A stretch of 32,118 nt of DNA from Candidatus Gottesmanbacteria bacterium RIFCSPHIGHO2_02_FULL_40_13 (GCA_001779235.1 MFJN01000047.1:14494-46611), one strand, 5' to 3'. Numbered from the stretch's first letter, positions 24,334-31,366 are shown. Program-made: numbers and translations. Notes: generated from the letters alone by a model not told the origin.

Positions 24334-24449
24334 GTCATTCCGAGTGAGGCCGTAGGCCGAGCGTGGGAATCTTTTTATCAGATTGCCACGTCCCCCGACG
24401 TTACGTCGGGGTCCCTGCCTGCCGGCAGGCAGGGAGGGGTATATACTGA
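24334..24449. repeat. Palindromic repeat (GTCATTCCGAG type) with GC-rich hairpins
   Basis: GTCATTCCGAG, GGGAATCT, AGATTGCCACG, the hairpin CCCCGACGTTACGTCGGGG and CCTGCCTGCCGGCAGGCAGG follow in order. Opening and AGATTGCCAC parts recur at 32071-32118. It abuts repeat A copy 2, giving a compound repeat block. Confidence 0.6.
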
Positions 24450-24584
24450 GTGAAGCGCTCCCCGACCTTACGGTCGGGGCATCAGTCCTTTCGGTCATTC
24501 GGAGCGCGAAACCCCGCACCGAATGCCCGCTTGAAAACCATTCATCCCGCGGACTTACGTCCGGGGCATTCTGGTGCCGGGGTA
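24450..24584 (-). repeat. Dispersed structured repeat family A, copy 2
   Basis: This is an inverted copy of the 135-bp element, nearly identical to 7238-7373. The outer end differs slightly (GGTGCCGGGG instead of GGTGCTGGGG). It lies just upstream of the methyltransferase promoter. Confidence 0.9.
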
Positions 24585-24590
24585 GCTCAG

Positions 24591-24620
24591 TTGCAAATCT
24601 GAGTCACGTAGGTATATACT
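24591..24620 (+). promoter_or_regulatory. Promoter of the methyltransferase gene
   Basis: TTGCAA (24591-24596) and TATACT (24615-24620) are spaced by 18 bases. Start near 24627 leaves a leader of about 5 bases before ATG 24632. It begins seven bases after the end of repeat A copy 2. Confidence 0.55.
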
Positions 24621-24631
24621 TACTACTTTGT

Positions 24632-25441
24632 ATGGCACTTGAAACTCGGGAAAGTCTGCAAGAAAGGGAATATAAAGATAAAGGACCTTATCATTGGAGT
24701 ATATCCATTGCAGGCGGAGTGGTGTTTCAGATGGGTATAGAGAACCGAAAAACAGACAGGCTGGTGCGATGGTTTCATCCCGGACTTCTGAGATACAGAG
24801 CTGCAATAAGTATTATACAACCGCATATGGATCAATTACTGACTAAAAATATGAAACCACGTATATTGGATTTAGGGGGAGGTGACGGATTTATGGCAGG
24901 AGGGATGATTGCACCCAGGTGGGGGAATAATGCTGATTTATTTAATTGTGATATTTCGTATAATGCCCTCTATTTATCACGCCTGAAGAATGATAAAGTT
25001 TCAAATACACAAGCCCGTGACCGATTACCGTTTAAGTCTGAAAGCTTTGACGTGATTACTGCATTGGAAGTTTTAGAACACGTAGAGGATGGTTTGTTGT
25101 TTTTAAAAGAAGCAAAAAGAGTATTATGCGAAAAGGGGATTATGGTTATTTCCACGCCATCCAAAAAATATCCCATAAACCTTAAACATAGAGAACATTA
25201 CGACAAATCTTCATTGACATCAGTTCTTGAGAGTGCAGGATTTGATGATTATTCCGTGATAGGGTATCGGTTTTCTCCTTATAAACTGATCAGATATGCC
25301 GCATATGGAATCGATGCTGTATTTCGCTTGATCAAAAACAGTCCGGTTGGAATTTATGAGTATAAAAAAGAAGAGACAGGCAGAGTTCAAGATTTACCGG
25401 ATGGGTATATAGTTTTATGCCGAAAAGAGTGCCGGAAATAA
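24632..25441 (+). CDS. Class I SAM-dependent methyltransferase
   Basis: This 269-residue enzyme has the Rossmann-type methyltransferase fold. Motif I is ILDLGGGDG with Asp80, followed by the acidic residue in NCDISYNALYLSR and the motif IV/post-IV region FDVITALEVLEHVEDG. VLCEKGIMVISTPS then matches the next strand. It most resembles the Methyltransf_11 group, which acts on small molecules, lipids or sugars; the substrate is not readable. The frame stays open upstream to 24383, but that part is repeat A translated and is rejected. ATG 24632 follows a promoter closely and begins MALETRESLQ. The next gene starts 24 bases after its stop with its own -10 element. Confidence 0.9.
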   Translation: MALETRESLQEREYKDKGPYHWSISIAGGVVFQMGIENRKTDRLVRWFHPGLLRYRAAISIIQPHMDQLLTKNMKPRILDLGGGDGFMAGGMIAPRWGNNADLFNCDISYNALYLSRLKNDKVSNTQARDRLPFKSESFDVITALEVLEHVEDGLLFLKEAKRVLCEKGIMVISTPSKKYPINLKHREHYDKSSLTSVLESAGFDDYSVIGYRFSPYKLIRYAAYGIDAVFRLIKNSPVGIYEYKKEETGRVQDLPDGYIVLCRKECRK

Positions 25442-25450
25442 TTAAAATTC

Positions 25451-25459
25451 TGCTACAAT
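25451..25459 (+). promoter_or_regulatory. Extended -10 promoter of the EamA gene, predicted leaderless
   Basis: TGCTACAAT is an extended -10 element (TGn plus TACAAT at 25454-25459). The predicted start point coincides with ATG 25466. No -35 is evident, as is common with extended -10 promoters. The element TGCTATAAT before the gene at 27888 is nearly the same. Confidence 0.6.
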
Positions 25460-25465
25460 ACTTTT

Positions 25466-26317
25466 ATGGCTATAATTTTTGCCTTAATTGCTTTGATCGG
25501 TTGGGGGGTGGGGGATATTTGTGTCACCATTGCCTCAAGAAAGTTAGGTTTTCTGGTTACCTATTTTTGGGCTTTTGTATTTGGATTAATTGTGATCGTC
25601 TTCATGATGCCGTTTATGGGCGGAATTTCCGATGGGAGGATGTTTTTTTTCGCAATTCTTCTAAACCTTATTCATACCGCGGGCAATCTTTCTTTCTTTA
25701 GGGGTTTAGAGGTCGGCAATGCCTCAATTGTCGGGACAATTACCGGTACCTTCTCAATTGTAAGCGTAATATTATCTTTGATTTTTTTCAAAGAAAGTGT
25801 CAGCTGGCTTCAGGCGATCGGAATTACTTTCGCCGGACTGGGTGTGATACTTGTTTCGCTGAAACTCGGTGGGACCGGAAAAATTTCACGGTTTTTTGCG
25901 GATAGGGGAGTTTCTTATGCGATCGTAACTCTTTTTTGCTGGGGATTTTACTTTGCTTTTGTGCGGATCCCTGCAGAGAAGATAGGCTGGTTTTGGGCCG
26001 GGGTTCCTCTTTTTTTAAATGCTTTTCTTCTTCTGGCCAGCAGAGATCTTCGAAAAAATATGGGGAAAATCTTTGCGGATAAAAAAGGATTAATTTCCAC
26101 CATAACCTTCATGCTGCTCGGGCTTATCATGGCTGATTTTGCTTACAATATAGGTATTCTGCAAGGATTTACCTCAATTGTAGCTCCAATCGCGGGATCT
26201 TCTGCGGTATTATTTGTCATTTTATCCCGTTTTGTATTCGGTGACAGGCTAAATATTCAGCAAAAATGGGGAATCGCGGTCACGCTTCTTGGGATACTTA
26301 TCGTCAGCTTTTCCTAA
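25466..26317 (+). CDS. EamA/DMT-family membrane transporter
   Basis: The 283-residue protein is very hydrophobic with about ten predicted membrane helices in two halves, the hallmark of the drug/metabolite transporter superfamily. The first half contains GNLSFFRGLEVGNASIVGTI and the second a matching AYNIGILQGFTSIVAPIAG, the internal duplication expected for EamA. Helix-ending motifs such as ITFAGLGVILVSLK and VTLLGILIVSF close each half. It should sit in the cytoplasmic membrane and move a small metabolite; the substrate cannot be predicted. Start ATG 25466 is set by the extended -10 seven bases upstream. Repeat A copy 3 begins three bases after its stop. Confidence 0.92.
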   Translation: MAIIFALIALIGWGVGDICVTIASRKLGFLVTYFWAFVFGLIVIVFMMPFMGGISDGRMFFFAILLNLIHTAGNLSFFRGLEVGNASIVGTITGTFSIVSVILSLIFFKESVSWLQAIGITFAGLGVILVSLKLGGTGKISRFFADRGVSYAIVTLFCWGFYFAFVRIPAEKIGWFWAGVPLFLNAFLLLASRDLRKNMGKIFADKKGLISTITFMLLGLIMADFAYNIGILQGFTSIVAPIAGSSAVLFVILSRFVFGDRLNIQQKWGIAVTLLGILIVSFS

Positions 26318-26320
26318 AAT

Positions 26321-26456
26321 TTACCCCAGCACCAGAATGCCCCGGACGTAAGTCCGCGGGATGAATGGTTTTCAAGCGGGCATTCGGTGCGGGGTTTCGC
26401 GCTCCGAATGACCGAAAGGACTAATGCCCCGACCGTAAGGTCGGGGAGCGCTTCAC
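26321..26456 (+). repeat. Dispersed structured repeat family A, copy 3
   Basis: This copy has one base change (CTAATGCCCC for CTGATGCCCC) relative to copies 1 and 5. It fills the gap between the convergent EamA and maf genes. It starts 3 bases after the EamA stop and supplies the TGA stop of maf (26453-26455 on the minus strand). Its hairpins could serve as a two-way terminator here. Confidence 0.9.
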
Positions 26457-27256
26457 AAAGTAAAATATTTATCCAGTATCGGAATCACTTTTTCCATCGG
26501 CAGACCGATGACGTTGGAAATAGATCCTTCCACCTTGGTGACAAAATCCTGCGGAGAGGCCACTAAAGCATAACCGCCGGTAAATCTGGTATAGTCTGTG
26601 TATTTCAGATACCTTTTGATATCGTTATCCGTAAGCTTTCTGAAGGTGACGAGGCTGACGTCAAAGCCCTGCCAGCTAGTTTTTTTTCCAGCACTTGCAG
26701 ATGCAATTTTCTTGCTTGCAATATATCTGCATTGACTAGCTGCGTTGTCATCCTGAACTCGTTTCAGGATCTCATTATTATTCTCCCGGGTAAAAGTTGG
26801 TTCAAACTTTCCGTATGCAATCTTCGAAAATTGCATGCTGCTTCGCCCTGTACTTATATCTATCTTCAGCAGAAAATACCCGCTCACCACTTCGTGAGTT
26901 TTTCCGGAAAGAAGTTGCAGCATTTGCACAGCTTCTTTTTCCGAGGCGGGCTTACCGAATAGATTATTCTCCAGAATTACCTCTGTATCGGCAGAGAGTA
27001 TAAGATAGGTTATAGGTTTTAGGTTATAGGTTGCAGGAGACTTAAGTGACTTAGGTAACTTATTAGAAACAGCTAGTAGAACAGCTGCGCTTTCCCCTTT
27101 GAGTCTTGCCCGAAGAAGTATGGTATTTACCGGAGTATCTGCGATAATTTTTTCCTCGTCCAAATTAGTATGAACTGTTTCATAATCGAGCTTGAGTTTA
27201 TCAAGAAGGTATTTTCGCCCCAATGAGGCCGAAGCCAGAATTAGTTTCATAATCAT
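26453..27256 (-). CDS. maf: Maf-family nucleotide pyrophosphatase with in-frame repeat insertions
   Basis: Maf proteins hydrolyse non-canonical or specific nucleoside triphosphates to monophosphates and are linked to septum control. Family features: KLILASASLGRKYLL at the start, SADTEVILENNLFGKP, MLQLLSGKTHEVVSGY, FRKLTDNDIKRYL and GSISNVIGLPMEKV. Usual length is about 190 residues; this one has 267. The excess is in two places: about 20 residues before SADTEVIL (KSPATYNLKPITY) and about 50 before the WQGFDVSLVTF strand, including NEILKRVQDD and KIASASAG. Both look like translated repeat DNA, and the second holds two palindromes. A GGAAGG sequence 8 bases before ATG 27256 supports that start; ATG 27250 is possible. 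No near promoter is seen, so it may be read from the 27793 promoter. Inverted repeat A copies flank it. Confidence 0.88.
   Translation of the reverse strand: MIMKLILASASLGRKYLLDKLKLDYETVHTNLDEEKIIADTPVNTILLRARLKGESAAVLLAVSNKLPKSLKSPATYNLKPITYLILSADTEVILENNLFGKPASEKEAVQMLQLLSGKTHEVVSGYFLLKIDISTGRSSMQFSKIAYGKFEPTFTRENNNEILKRVQDDNAASQCRYIASKKIASASAGKKTSWQGFDVSLVTFRKLTDNDIKRYLKYTDYTRFTGGYALVASPQDFVTKVEGSISNVIGLPMEKVIPILDKYFTL
26750..26770. repeat. Hairpin repeat inside maf (ATCCTGAA / TTCAGGAT)
   Basis: ATCCTGAA, a five-base loop CTCGT and TTCAGGAT form a perfect 8-bp stem. Read on the minus strand in frame it gives ILKRVQDD. The same kind of hairpin is a common dispersed repeat in many bacterial genomes, and its peptide turns up where such repeats invade genes. 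Confidence 0.7.
26815..26836. repeat. 22-bp imperfect palindrome inside maf
   Basis: ATGCAAT and ATTGCAT flank CTTCGAAA, giving a near-perfect palindrome. It encodes MQFSKIA on the minus strand, at the start of the second extra segment of Maf. Confidence 0.6.
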
Positions 27257-27274
27257 CAAATCAACCTTCCAGGT

Positions 27275-27407
27275 TGAAGCTCCCCGACCTTACGGTCGGG
27301 GCATCAGTCCTTTCGGTCATTCGGAGCGCGAAACCCCGCACCAAATGCCCGCTTGAAAACCATTCATCCCGCGGACTTACGTCCGGGGCATTCTGGTGCT
27401 GGGGTAA
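27275..27407 (-). repeat. Dispersed structured repeat family A, copy 4
   Basis: An inverted copy with one substitution in the middle (CACCAAATGCCC for CACCGAATGCCC) and a slightly shortened end (GAAGCTCCCC instead of GAAGCGCTCCCC), which breaks the outer GCGCT stem. It lies between the small unknown gene and maf and, with copy 3, brackets maf as an inverted pair. Confidence 0.9.
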
Positions 27408-27454
27408 AGTATAGCAAATCTTAAGATAAAAAGGAAAAAAGTCGGGGGAAGGGG

Positions 27455-27793
27455 TTATCCCAGCTCTGGCGATGATCCCGGGGATGTGGGGGTTACTAGT
27501 CTTATTGGTCTTAGATAACATTCTCCATGTGGACCTTTGATTTCCCACGGTTTTTTTGCTCCGTTGAAAAACCAATATAGACAAACCCCGCTTCTTTGGC
27601 CAGGGATCCCAGATTCATATGACGGCACAAGACCATGTGCTTTTGCTTCCGCTAGTCTAACTTCATGAGATGGAGAAGAAACATTAAAAGGCATTATAAA
27701 ACCATCTTTGGTTTTATTTAAACGGCTTCCTTCCTTGAGAATTGGACAATCAGGATCGCATTGAAATAATATTTGTTGTGGTGATATAGGCAT
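27455..27793 (-). CDS. Small hypothetical protein with a CxxxC motif
   Basis: This 112-residue frame is not recognised. It begins MPISPQQILFQCDPDC and contains four cysteines: a CxxxC pair near the N-terminus (residues 12 and 16), one in GVCLYWFFNG and one in GECYL, so metal binding is possible. The region is Trp/Pro/Gly-rich with a Pro/Ser tail. The strongest support for a real gene is a well-formed minus-strand promoter 25 bases upstream of ATG 27793. No membrane segment or signal peptide is visible. It is divergent from the metallopeptidase gene at 27888 and may be co-transcribed with maf, which lies downstream across repeat A copy 4. Confidence 0.5.
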   Translation of the reverse strand: MPISPQQILFQCDPDCPILKEGSRLNKTKDGFIMPFNVSSPSHEVRLAEAKAHGLVPSYESGIPGQRSGVCLYWFFNGAKKPWEIKGPHGECYLRPIRLVTPTSPGSSPELG

Positions 27794-27824
27794 ATAATTA
27801 AACGTTTGCTCTTTAACTTCAGGT

Positions 27825-27854
27825 ATTGTATTACATGCTACTATTACAAGTCAA
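27825..27854 (-). promoter_or_regulatory. Promoter of the 27793 gene
   Basis: On the minus strand TTGACT (27854-27849) and TACAAT (27830-27825) are spaced by 18 bases. The leader would be about 25 bases. It lies back to back with the extended -10 of the divergent gene. Confidence 0.55.
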
Positions 27855-27871
27855 GACCAAGAGCGCGGGCA

Positions 27872-27880
27872 TGCTATAAT
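27872..27880 (+). promoter_or_regulatory. Extended -10 promoter of the M3-like peptidase gene, predicted leaderless
   Basis: TGCTATAAT combines the TGn extension with a perfect TATAAT (27875-27880). The start point expected seven or eight bases downstream coincides with ATG 27888. Confidence 0.65.
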
Positions 27881-27887
27881 CTTTCAT

Positions 27888-29714
27888 ATGCCATCAATTG
27901 AAATACCGCTTCATGCATTGCGTTTCCGACCTCTTGATTTACAGAAAGCTGATAGTTTATCCCCACTACTTAATAGGGTATTGATACAGATGGGTATAGA
28001 GGGGGGTACCTTTGAAGACAAAAGGCAACTATTTCTTCAGCGCGTTTTCGACTCATGCAATACTTCATTTGCTGTAGGTGCTGTTGTAGAGTCGCTTTCC
28101 CTTGCTGATAATAAATCCCATATCGTAACGGCAGCGCCGGAAGATTCTCAGGAGGTTTTAATCAAGAAACATGAGGGAAGGGAGAAGCTTTTTTCTATGG
28201 GAGAAGAGGTATGTAATAATTCCGGCGTCGTCAGTCTGGCGGTGGAACTTGCTGATTTATCTGATCCCATGGGCCGGCACTTTTTGCGTGCAGTTGTCAG
28301 CCGGTATCTTCATTTCCAGACAATCAAAGACAGGGAAGCATTGAATCAGCAACATGCCGATGACAATAAAAGCGGGAAATGGTTATCTTCTTATCTAGGA
28401 AATCATCCTAAATCACAATTTTCAAAAGATGAATTGCTCAAATATTTTAACACATTTGCAGGGTCTTCTTACTATGATCGTTTTCTTGATCTGGGAAATA
28501 AGTTAAAACATGGAATTATATCAGGAAAAAATCTCCCGCGTGCCCAGTTTCTTTATGAAGCGCTTCAGTCAATGGAGCAGAACGACCAGACAGAAATTTT
28601 TCTCAAAACAGTCAAGACCCTGATGGAGTTGGGAGAAAAGACTGAAAATTTTGTGGAAAAATATCTTTCCTTGATGCACGGGATGCCGGATGAAACAACT
28701 GACCGGATAGACGACAAAATGGAAGCAGTAATTCAGAAGTTGAGGGAAGATTTTGTCACTTGGGAAGAAAACAGTAAATATTTTTATCTGATACCAAAAA
28801 TTCAGAGAGATACTATTATTAATTCAGATTATGATCCGAATGCCTATTTTATGAATATATTTCATCAGTTTGGTATAACAGATGAGGAATGGAATGCGGG
28901 AGGTATCCTTAATATTGCCGATCCGGATCACATCAGTCCGGCAGTCGCGACTGCTAATTATTTTTTTATTCCCGAGGGGCTTGATTATTCAGCTCTTGAG
29001 AGTATCTACCCGGATTTAGGTAAGCATCCCTTTTGGGAAAGCATACAAAATGCCCGGGTAGTTCTAATTGCCCGTGGTAGTTCATTAAACAAAGAAATGG
29101 CGCGAGCTCAAATCCATGAATCCGGACATGCGCTGCAGTTCCTTCTTTCCGATACCGAATCAGGAAAAAATCCATACCGTACGCTTATTTTAGGAGAGGC
29201 GGCAACCCAGTCTGAAATTTTCTCAAGCATGATGGAATGGTCCCATCCGGATCCGGATTTTATCAAACCATGGAAAAGATTTCTGACTATCCGCTTCGCA
29301 GCCCTGACTCAGTTTGAGTTGAGATTATGGCTTAAGGCCAAAAAACTCCTTACAAAAAACGGCATGGATGTATCTGCAAGCGTTGGCGATATGATGATTT
29401 TTCATGACCGGGTCTATCAGGAAACTCTCGGTAAAGCGCTTGGCTGTGAGACGCCAAAGAGGTTGTTTGACGGGGCAGGAGGTGATTTTTCCCGACCTTT
29501 CTATTTTACCGCGGGTTATGTTTATGGAGATATCATCGCCCGGGTAATTCACGAAAAATTAAAAGGATTTACCGCGCCTTCAGATAAACGGGCATTTTTG
29601 GAAAAAGTTGCCGGCGCAGTATTTCACGACGATTCGCTGGAAAATATTTTAGATGCTCTTGGCATATCTTCGTGGGATGAAGCAGTAAAGCTCTATGTAA
29701 TGGAGTCAGGATAG
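27888..29714 (+). CDS. M3-like zinc metallopeptidase (oligopeptidase type)
   Basis: The 608-residue protein carries the zinc motif HESGHALQ (His410, Glu411, His414) and a plausible third ligand Glu437 in GEAATQSEIFSSMMEW, 23 residues beyond, as in M3 oligopeptidases. The length and the all-helical character also fit that family. M3 enzymes cleave short peptides inside a deep channel, mostly in the cytoplasm, and this protein has no signal peptide. Outside the catalytic core the sequence is divergent, so it could instead be a related HExxH family. ATG 27888 is fixed by the extended -10 just upstream. Its stop lies ten bases from the stop of the convergent sigma factor gene, with no terminator hairpin visible between them. 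Confidence 0.8.
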   Translation: MPSIEIPLHALRFRPLDLQKADSLSPLLNRVLIQMGIEGGTFEDKRQLFLQRVFDSCNTSFAVGAVVESLSLADNKSHIVTAAPEDSQEVLIKKHEGREKLFSMGEEVCNNSGVVSLAVELADLSDPMGRHFLRAVVSRYLHFQTIKDREALNQQHADDNKSGKWLSSYLGNHPKSQFSKDELLKYFNTFAGSSYYDRFLDLGNKLKHGIISGKNLPRAQFLYEALQSMEQNDQTEIFLKTVKTLMELGEKTENFVEKYLSLMHGMPDETTDRIDDKMEAVIQKLREDFVTWEENSKYFYLIPKIQRDTIINSDYDPNAYFMNIFHQFGITDEEWNAGGILNIADPDHISPAVATANYFFIPEGLDYSALESIYPDLGKHPFWESIQNARVVLIARGSSLNKEMARAQIHESGHALQFLLSDTESGKNPYRTLILGEAATQSEIFSSMMEWSHPDPDFIKPWKRFLTIRFAALTQFELRLWLKAKKLLTKNGMDVSASVGDMMIFHDRVYQETLGKALGCETPKRLFDGAGGDFSRPFYFTAGYVYGDIIARVIHEKLKGFTAPSDKRAFLEKVAGAVFHDDSLENILDALGISSWDEAVKLYVMESG

Positions 29715-29724
29715 TATTGCTATA

Positions 29725-30828
29725 TCAGAGATATTCCCTTAACATTTTCTTGTTTGCCAACATCCGCAATTGACGTAAGGCCTTCGATTCAATCTGCCTC
29801 ACTCCTTCTCTTGTCAGGCCTAATAATTTTCCTACCGCATCCAAAGTATGTTCATCTTCACCATCTAACCCCAAGCGCAAGCGAAGGACCTGTTGCTGTT
29901 TTTCTGTCAATAAAGATAGCAGTGCGCTAAGCTCTGGCGCTAACATTGTATGTTCTGCCGAATCATCTGGAGTTGGAGCAGAAGTATCCGGAATAAAATC
30001 TCCAAACTCTGCATCATCACCCACTGGCAAATTTAACGAATGTGGTTGTTGTCTTTGAAACTTTAAAAGAATATCTAAATCTTGTTTGCTTATTTTTAAT
30101 GCCTTCGCTAATTCACGATTGTTGGGATTACGGCCAAGATTTTGTTGTAATGTCCGTATAGCAGATTGCATTTTTCTTAATTTAGCAACTTGACTGACAG
30201 GAAGCCTTATTGTACGGCTCTGGTCAGCGATGGCGCGGGTGATAGTCTGCCGTATCCACCAGGCTGCGTAGGTTGATACTCTGAAGCCTCTATCAGGATC
30301 AAATTTCTTAACTCCCATCATAAGCCCAATATTGCCTTCCTGGATGAGATCCAGGAAATCTAATCCGCGCCCGATGTATTTTTTTGCCATACTCACGACT
30401 AACCTGCGGTTACTAAGTACCAGAGTATCATACGCCTGGTCACCTGTTTCCATCTCTTCTGTCAGACGTTCTCTTTCCTTGATTTCTACCTCTAGGTGTT
30501 CTAATTCTGCTTTATGCAACTTTTCACGAGCTTCCCTTCCTTTTCTATACGTTTGTGCCAGCGCGATTTCTTCCTCTTTGGTTAGTAAAGGCGAGCTTCT
30601 TATTTCCTCCAAATACATGGCAACCAAATCTACTCCATCATCTACCAAAGCAGTTAAAGCTGTTTCTGATAGAGGATGGTTTCCTAAATCTTTTTCTAAA
30701 CCCTGCTCTATTTCTGCTAATTCCACTGTCAAGGGTTCGAAATCATCCGGAAAAGCGGGATTCGGTGCATCTGAAATACCCGATGTTTCCCCGGGTAAGT
30801 TTACAGTTTTTAAAAGTTCTATCGGCAT
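29725..30828 (-). CDS. rpoD: RNA polymerase sigma factor, sigma-70 family (RpoD-like)
   Basis: This 367-residue sigma factor directs RNA polymerase to promoters. Region 1.2 is at about 67-100 (DLVAMYLEEIRSSPLLTKEE). Region 2 is at 131-203 with RLVVSMAKKYIGRGLDFLDL and the -10 recognition helix in STYAAWWIRQTITRAIADQ. Region 3 follows near 212-290 and region 4 at 300-360, with the -35 helix-turn-helix TLDAVGKLLGLTREGVRQIE. Region 1.1 is absent; instead there is an acidic N-terminus. A charged stretch of about 30 residues (100-130) separates regions 1.2 and 2.1. Sequence of region 2.4 is that of a primary or group 2 sigma factor; which of the two cannot be decided here. Promoters in this window match its expected TTGACA/TATAAT preference. 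Start ATG 30828 lies just after its own promoter. Confidence 0.93.
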   Translation of the reverse strand: MPIELLKTVNLPGETSGISDAPNPAFPDDFEPLTVELAEIEQGLEKDLGNHPLSETALTALVDDGVDLVAMYLEEIRSSPLLTKEEEIALAQTYRKGREAREKLHKAELEHLEVEIKERERLTEEMETGDQAYDTLVLSNRRLVVSMAKKYIGRGLDFLDLIQEGNIGLMMGVKKFDPDRGFRVSTYAAWWIRQTITRAIADQSRTIRLPVSQVAKLRKMQSAIRTLQQNLGRNPNNRELAKALKISKQDLDILLKFQRQQPHSLNLPVGDDAEFGDFIPDTSAPTPDDSAEHTMLAPELSALLSLLTEKQQQVLRLRLGLDGEDEHTLDAVGKLLGLTREGVRQIESKALRQLRMLANKKMLREYL

Positions 30829-30838
30829 TAGAGTAAGT

Positions 30839-30868
30839 ATTATAGGATATAAAGCAAGGTATAATCAA
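30839..30868 (-). promoter_or_regulatory. Promoter of the sigma factor gene
   Basis: On the minus strand TTGATT (30868-30863) and a perfect TATAAT (30844-30839) are spaced by 18 bases. Initiation near 30832 leaves a leader of about four bases before ATG 30828. It is the kind of promoter the encoded sigma factor itself should read. Confidence 0.65.
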
Positions 30869-30922
30869 GGAGGTCTATATTTTTATGGACTGTCGGATGT
30901 TTACGGAGACATTACAGCTGAC

Positions 30923-31058
30923 TTACCCCAGCACCAGAATGCCCCGGACGTAAGTCCGCGGGATGAATGGTTTTCAAGCGGGCATTCGGTGCGGGGTTTC
31001 GCGCTCCGAATGACCGAAAGGACTGATGCCCCGACCGTAAGGTCGGGGAGCGCTTCAC
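30923..31058 (+). repeat. Dispersed structured repeat family A, copy 5
   Basis: This copy appears identical to 7238-7373 over its full length, although 23.7 kb apart. It lies upstream of the divergent sigma factor gene. Confidence 0.9.
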
Positions 31059-31084
31059 CTGCAGTATCAGTTTAGATTGTTATT

Positions 31085-31187
31085 GTCATCCCGACCAAGC
31101 TTCAGCGCGTGGAGGGATCTTCCAAGCGCAGACCGTTAAAGATCTCTCCACTCATCCCGATGTACATCGGGGATCGGTCGAGATGAC
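31085..31187. repeat. Palindromic repeat C, full copy
   Basis: GTCATCCCGACC at the left and GGTCGAGATGAC at the right are inverted repeats with one mismatch. Inside them GGAGGGATCTT pairs approximately with AAGATCTCTCC, and a hairpin CCCGATGTACATCGGG sits in the right half. The whole could form a hairpin of about 100 bases. A half copy is at 23067-23110. Confidence 0.7.
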
Positions 31188-31198
31188 AAGTTGTATAC

Positions 31199-31332
31199 CC
31201 TTCGCACTTGATATTGCTACGGGACGTCAAACGTCCCAGCCACGTTTGACTGTGGCGGGTATAACTCCTTCTAGACCGAGTTAGCAACATTTTTCTTACG
31301 AAAAAGTTGCAAACCGGAGTAAGATGGGTATA
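31199..31332 (-). repeat. Dispersed repeat family B, copy 2
   Basis: The reverse complement of this segment matches 6590-6708 in its flanks and 6966-7026 in its core. The core hairpin here is built from GGGACGTCAAACGTCCC and nested CGTTTGAC sequences. It ends just before the toxin-antitoxin promoter. Confidence 0.7.
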
Positions 31333-31337
31333 AATAC

Positions 31338-31366
31338 TTGACAAGTTGTCAAGAAAACAGTACAGT
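31338..31366 (+). promoter_or_regulatory. Toxin-antitoxin promoter with overlapping palindromic operator
   Basis: A perfect TTGACA (31338-31343) and TACAGT (31361-31366) are spaced by exactly 17 bases. The -35 box is the left arm of the palindrome TTGACAA-G-TTGTCAA (31338-31352), a likely binding site for the antitoxin. The predicted start near 31373-31375 coincides with ATG 31375, so the transcript should be leaderless. Confidence 0.75.

Larger units (their letters stand above)
24154..24631. other. Intergenic region with palindromes and repeat A
   Basis: No gene is supported. It contains a 24-base perfect AT-rich palindrome (24290-24313), a GTCATTCCGAG-type repeat with GC-rich hairpins (24334-24449), repeat A copy 2 (24450-24584) and the promoter of the methyltransferase gene. 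An open frame runs through the repeat into the methyltransferase, but it is explained by the repeat lacking stops in that frame. Confidence 0.7.

Noticed and set aside
24575-24592. GCCGGGGTAGCTCAGTTG, which looks like the 5' end of a tRNA
   Set aside because: No anticodon stem, T-loop or acceptor 3' strand follows in the next 80 bases. It arises where the repeat A end meets GTAGCTCAG by chance, or at best is a tiny remnant.
24383-24631. N-terminal extension of the methyltransferase through repeat A
   Set aside because: The extension is repeat DNA translated in frame. A promoter at 24591-24620 would exclude it from the transcript, and the enzyme fold needs only residues from ATG 24632.
27261-27584. 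107-codon minus-strand frame over repeat A copy 4
   Set aside because: Most of it is the repeat A translation and it overlaps the better supported 27455-27793 gene.
30332-31075. 247-codon frame antisense to the sigma factor gene and running into repeat A
   Set aside because: Low-complexity Ser/Leu-rich translation opposite a well-supported gene, continuing into repeat sequence; a shadow frame.
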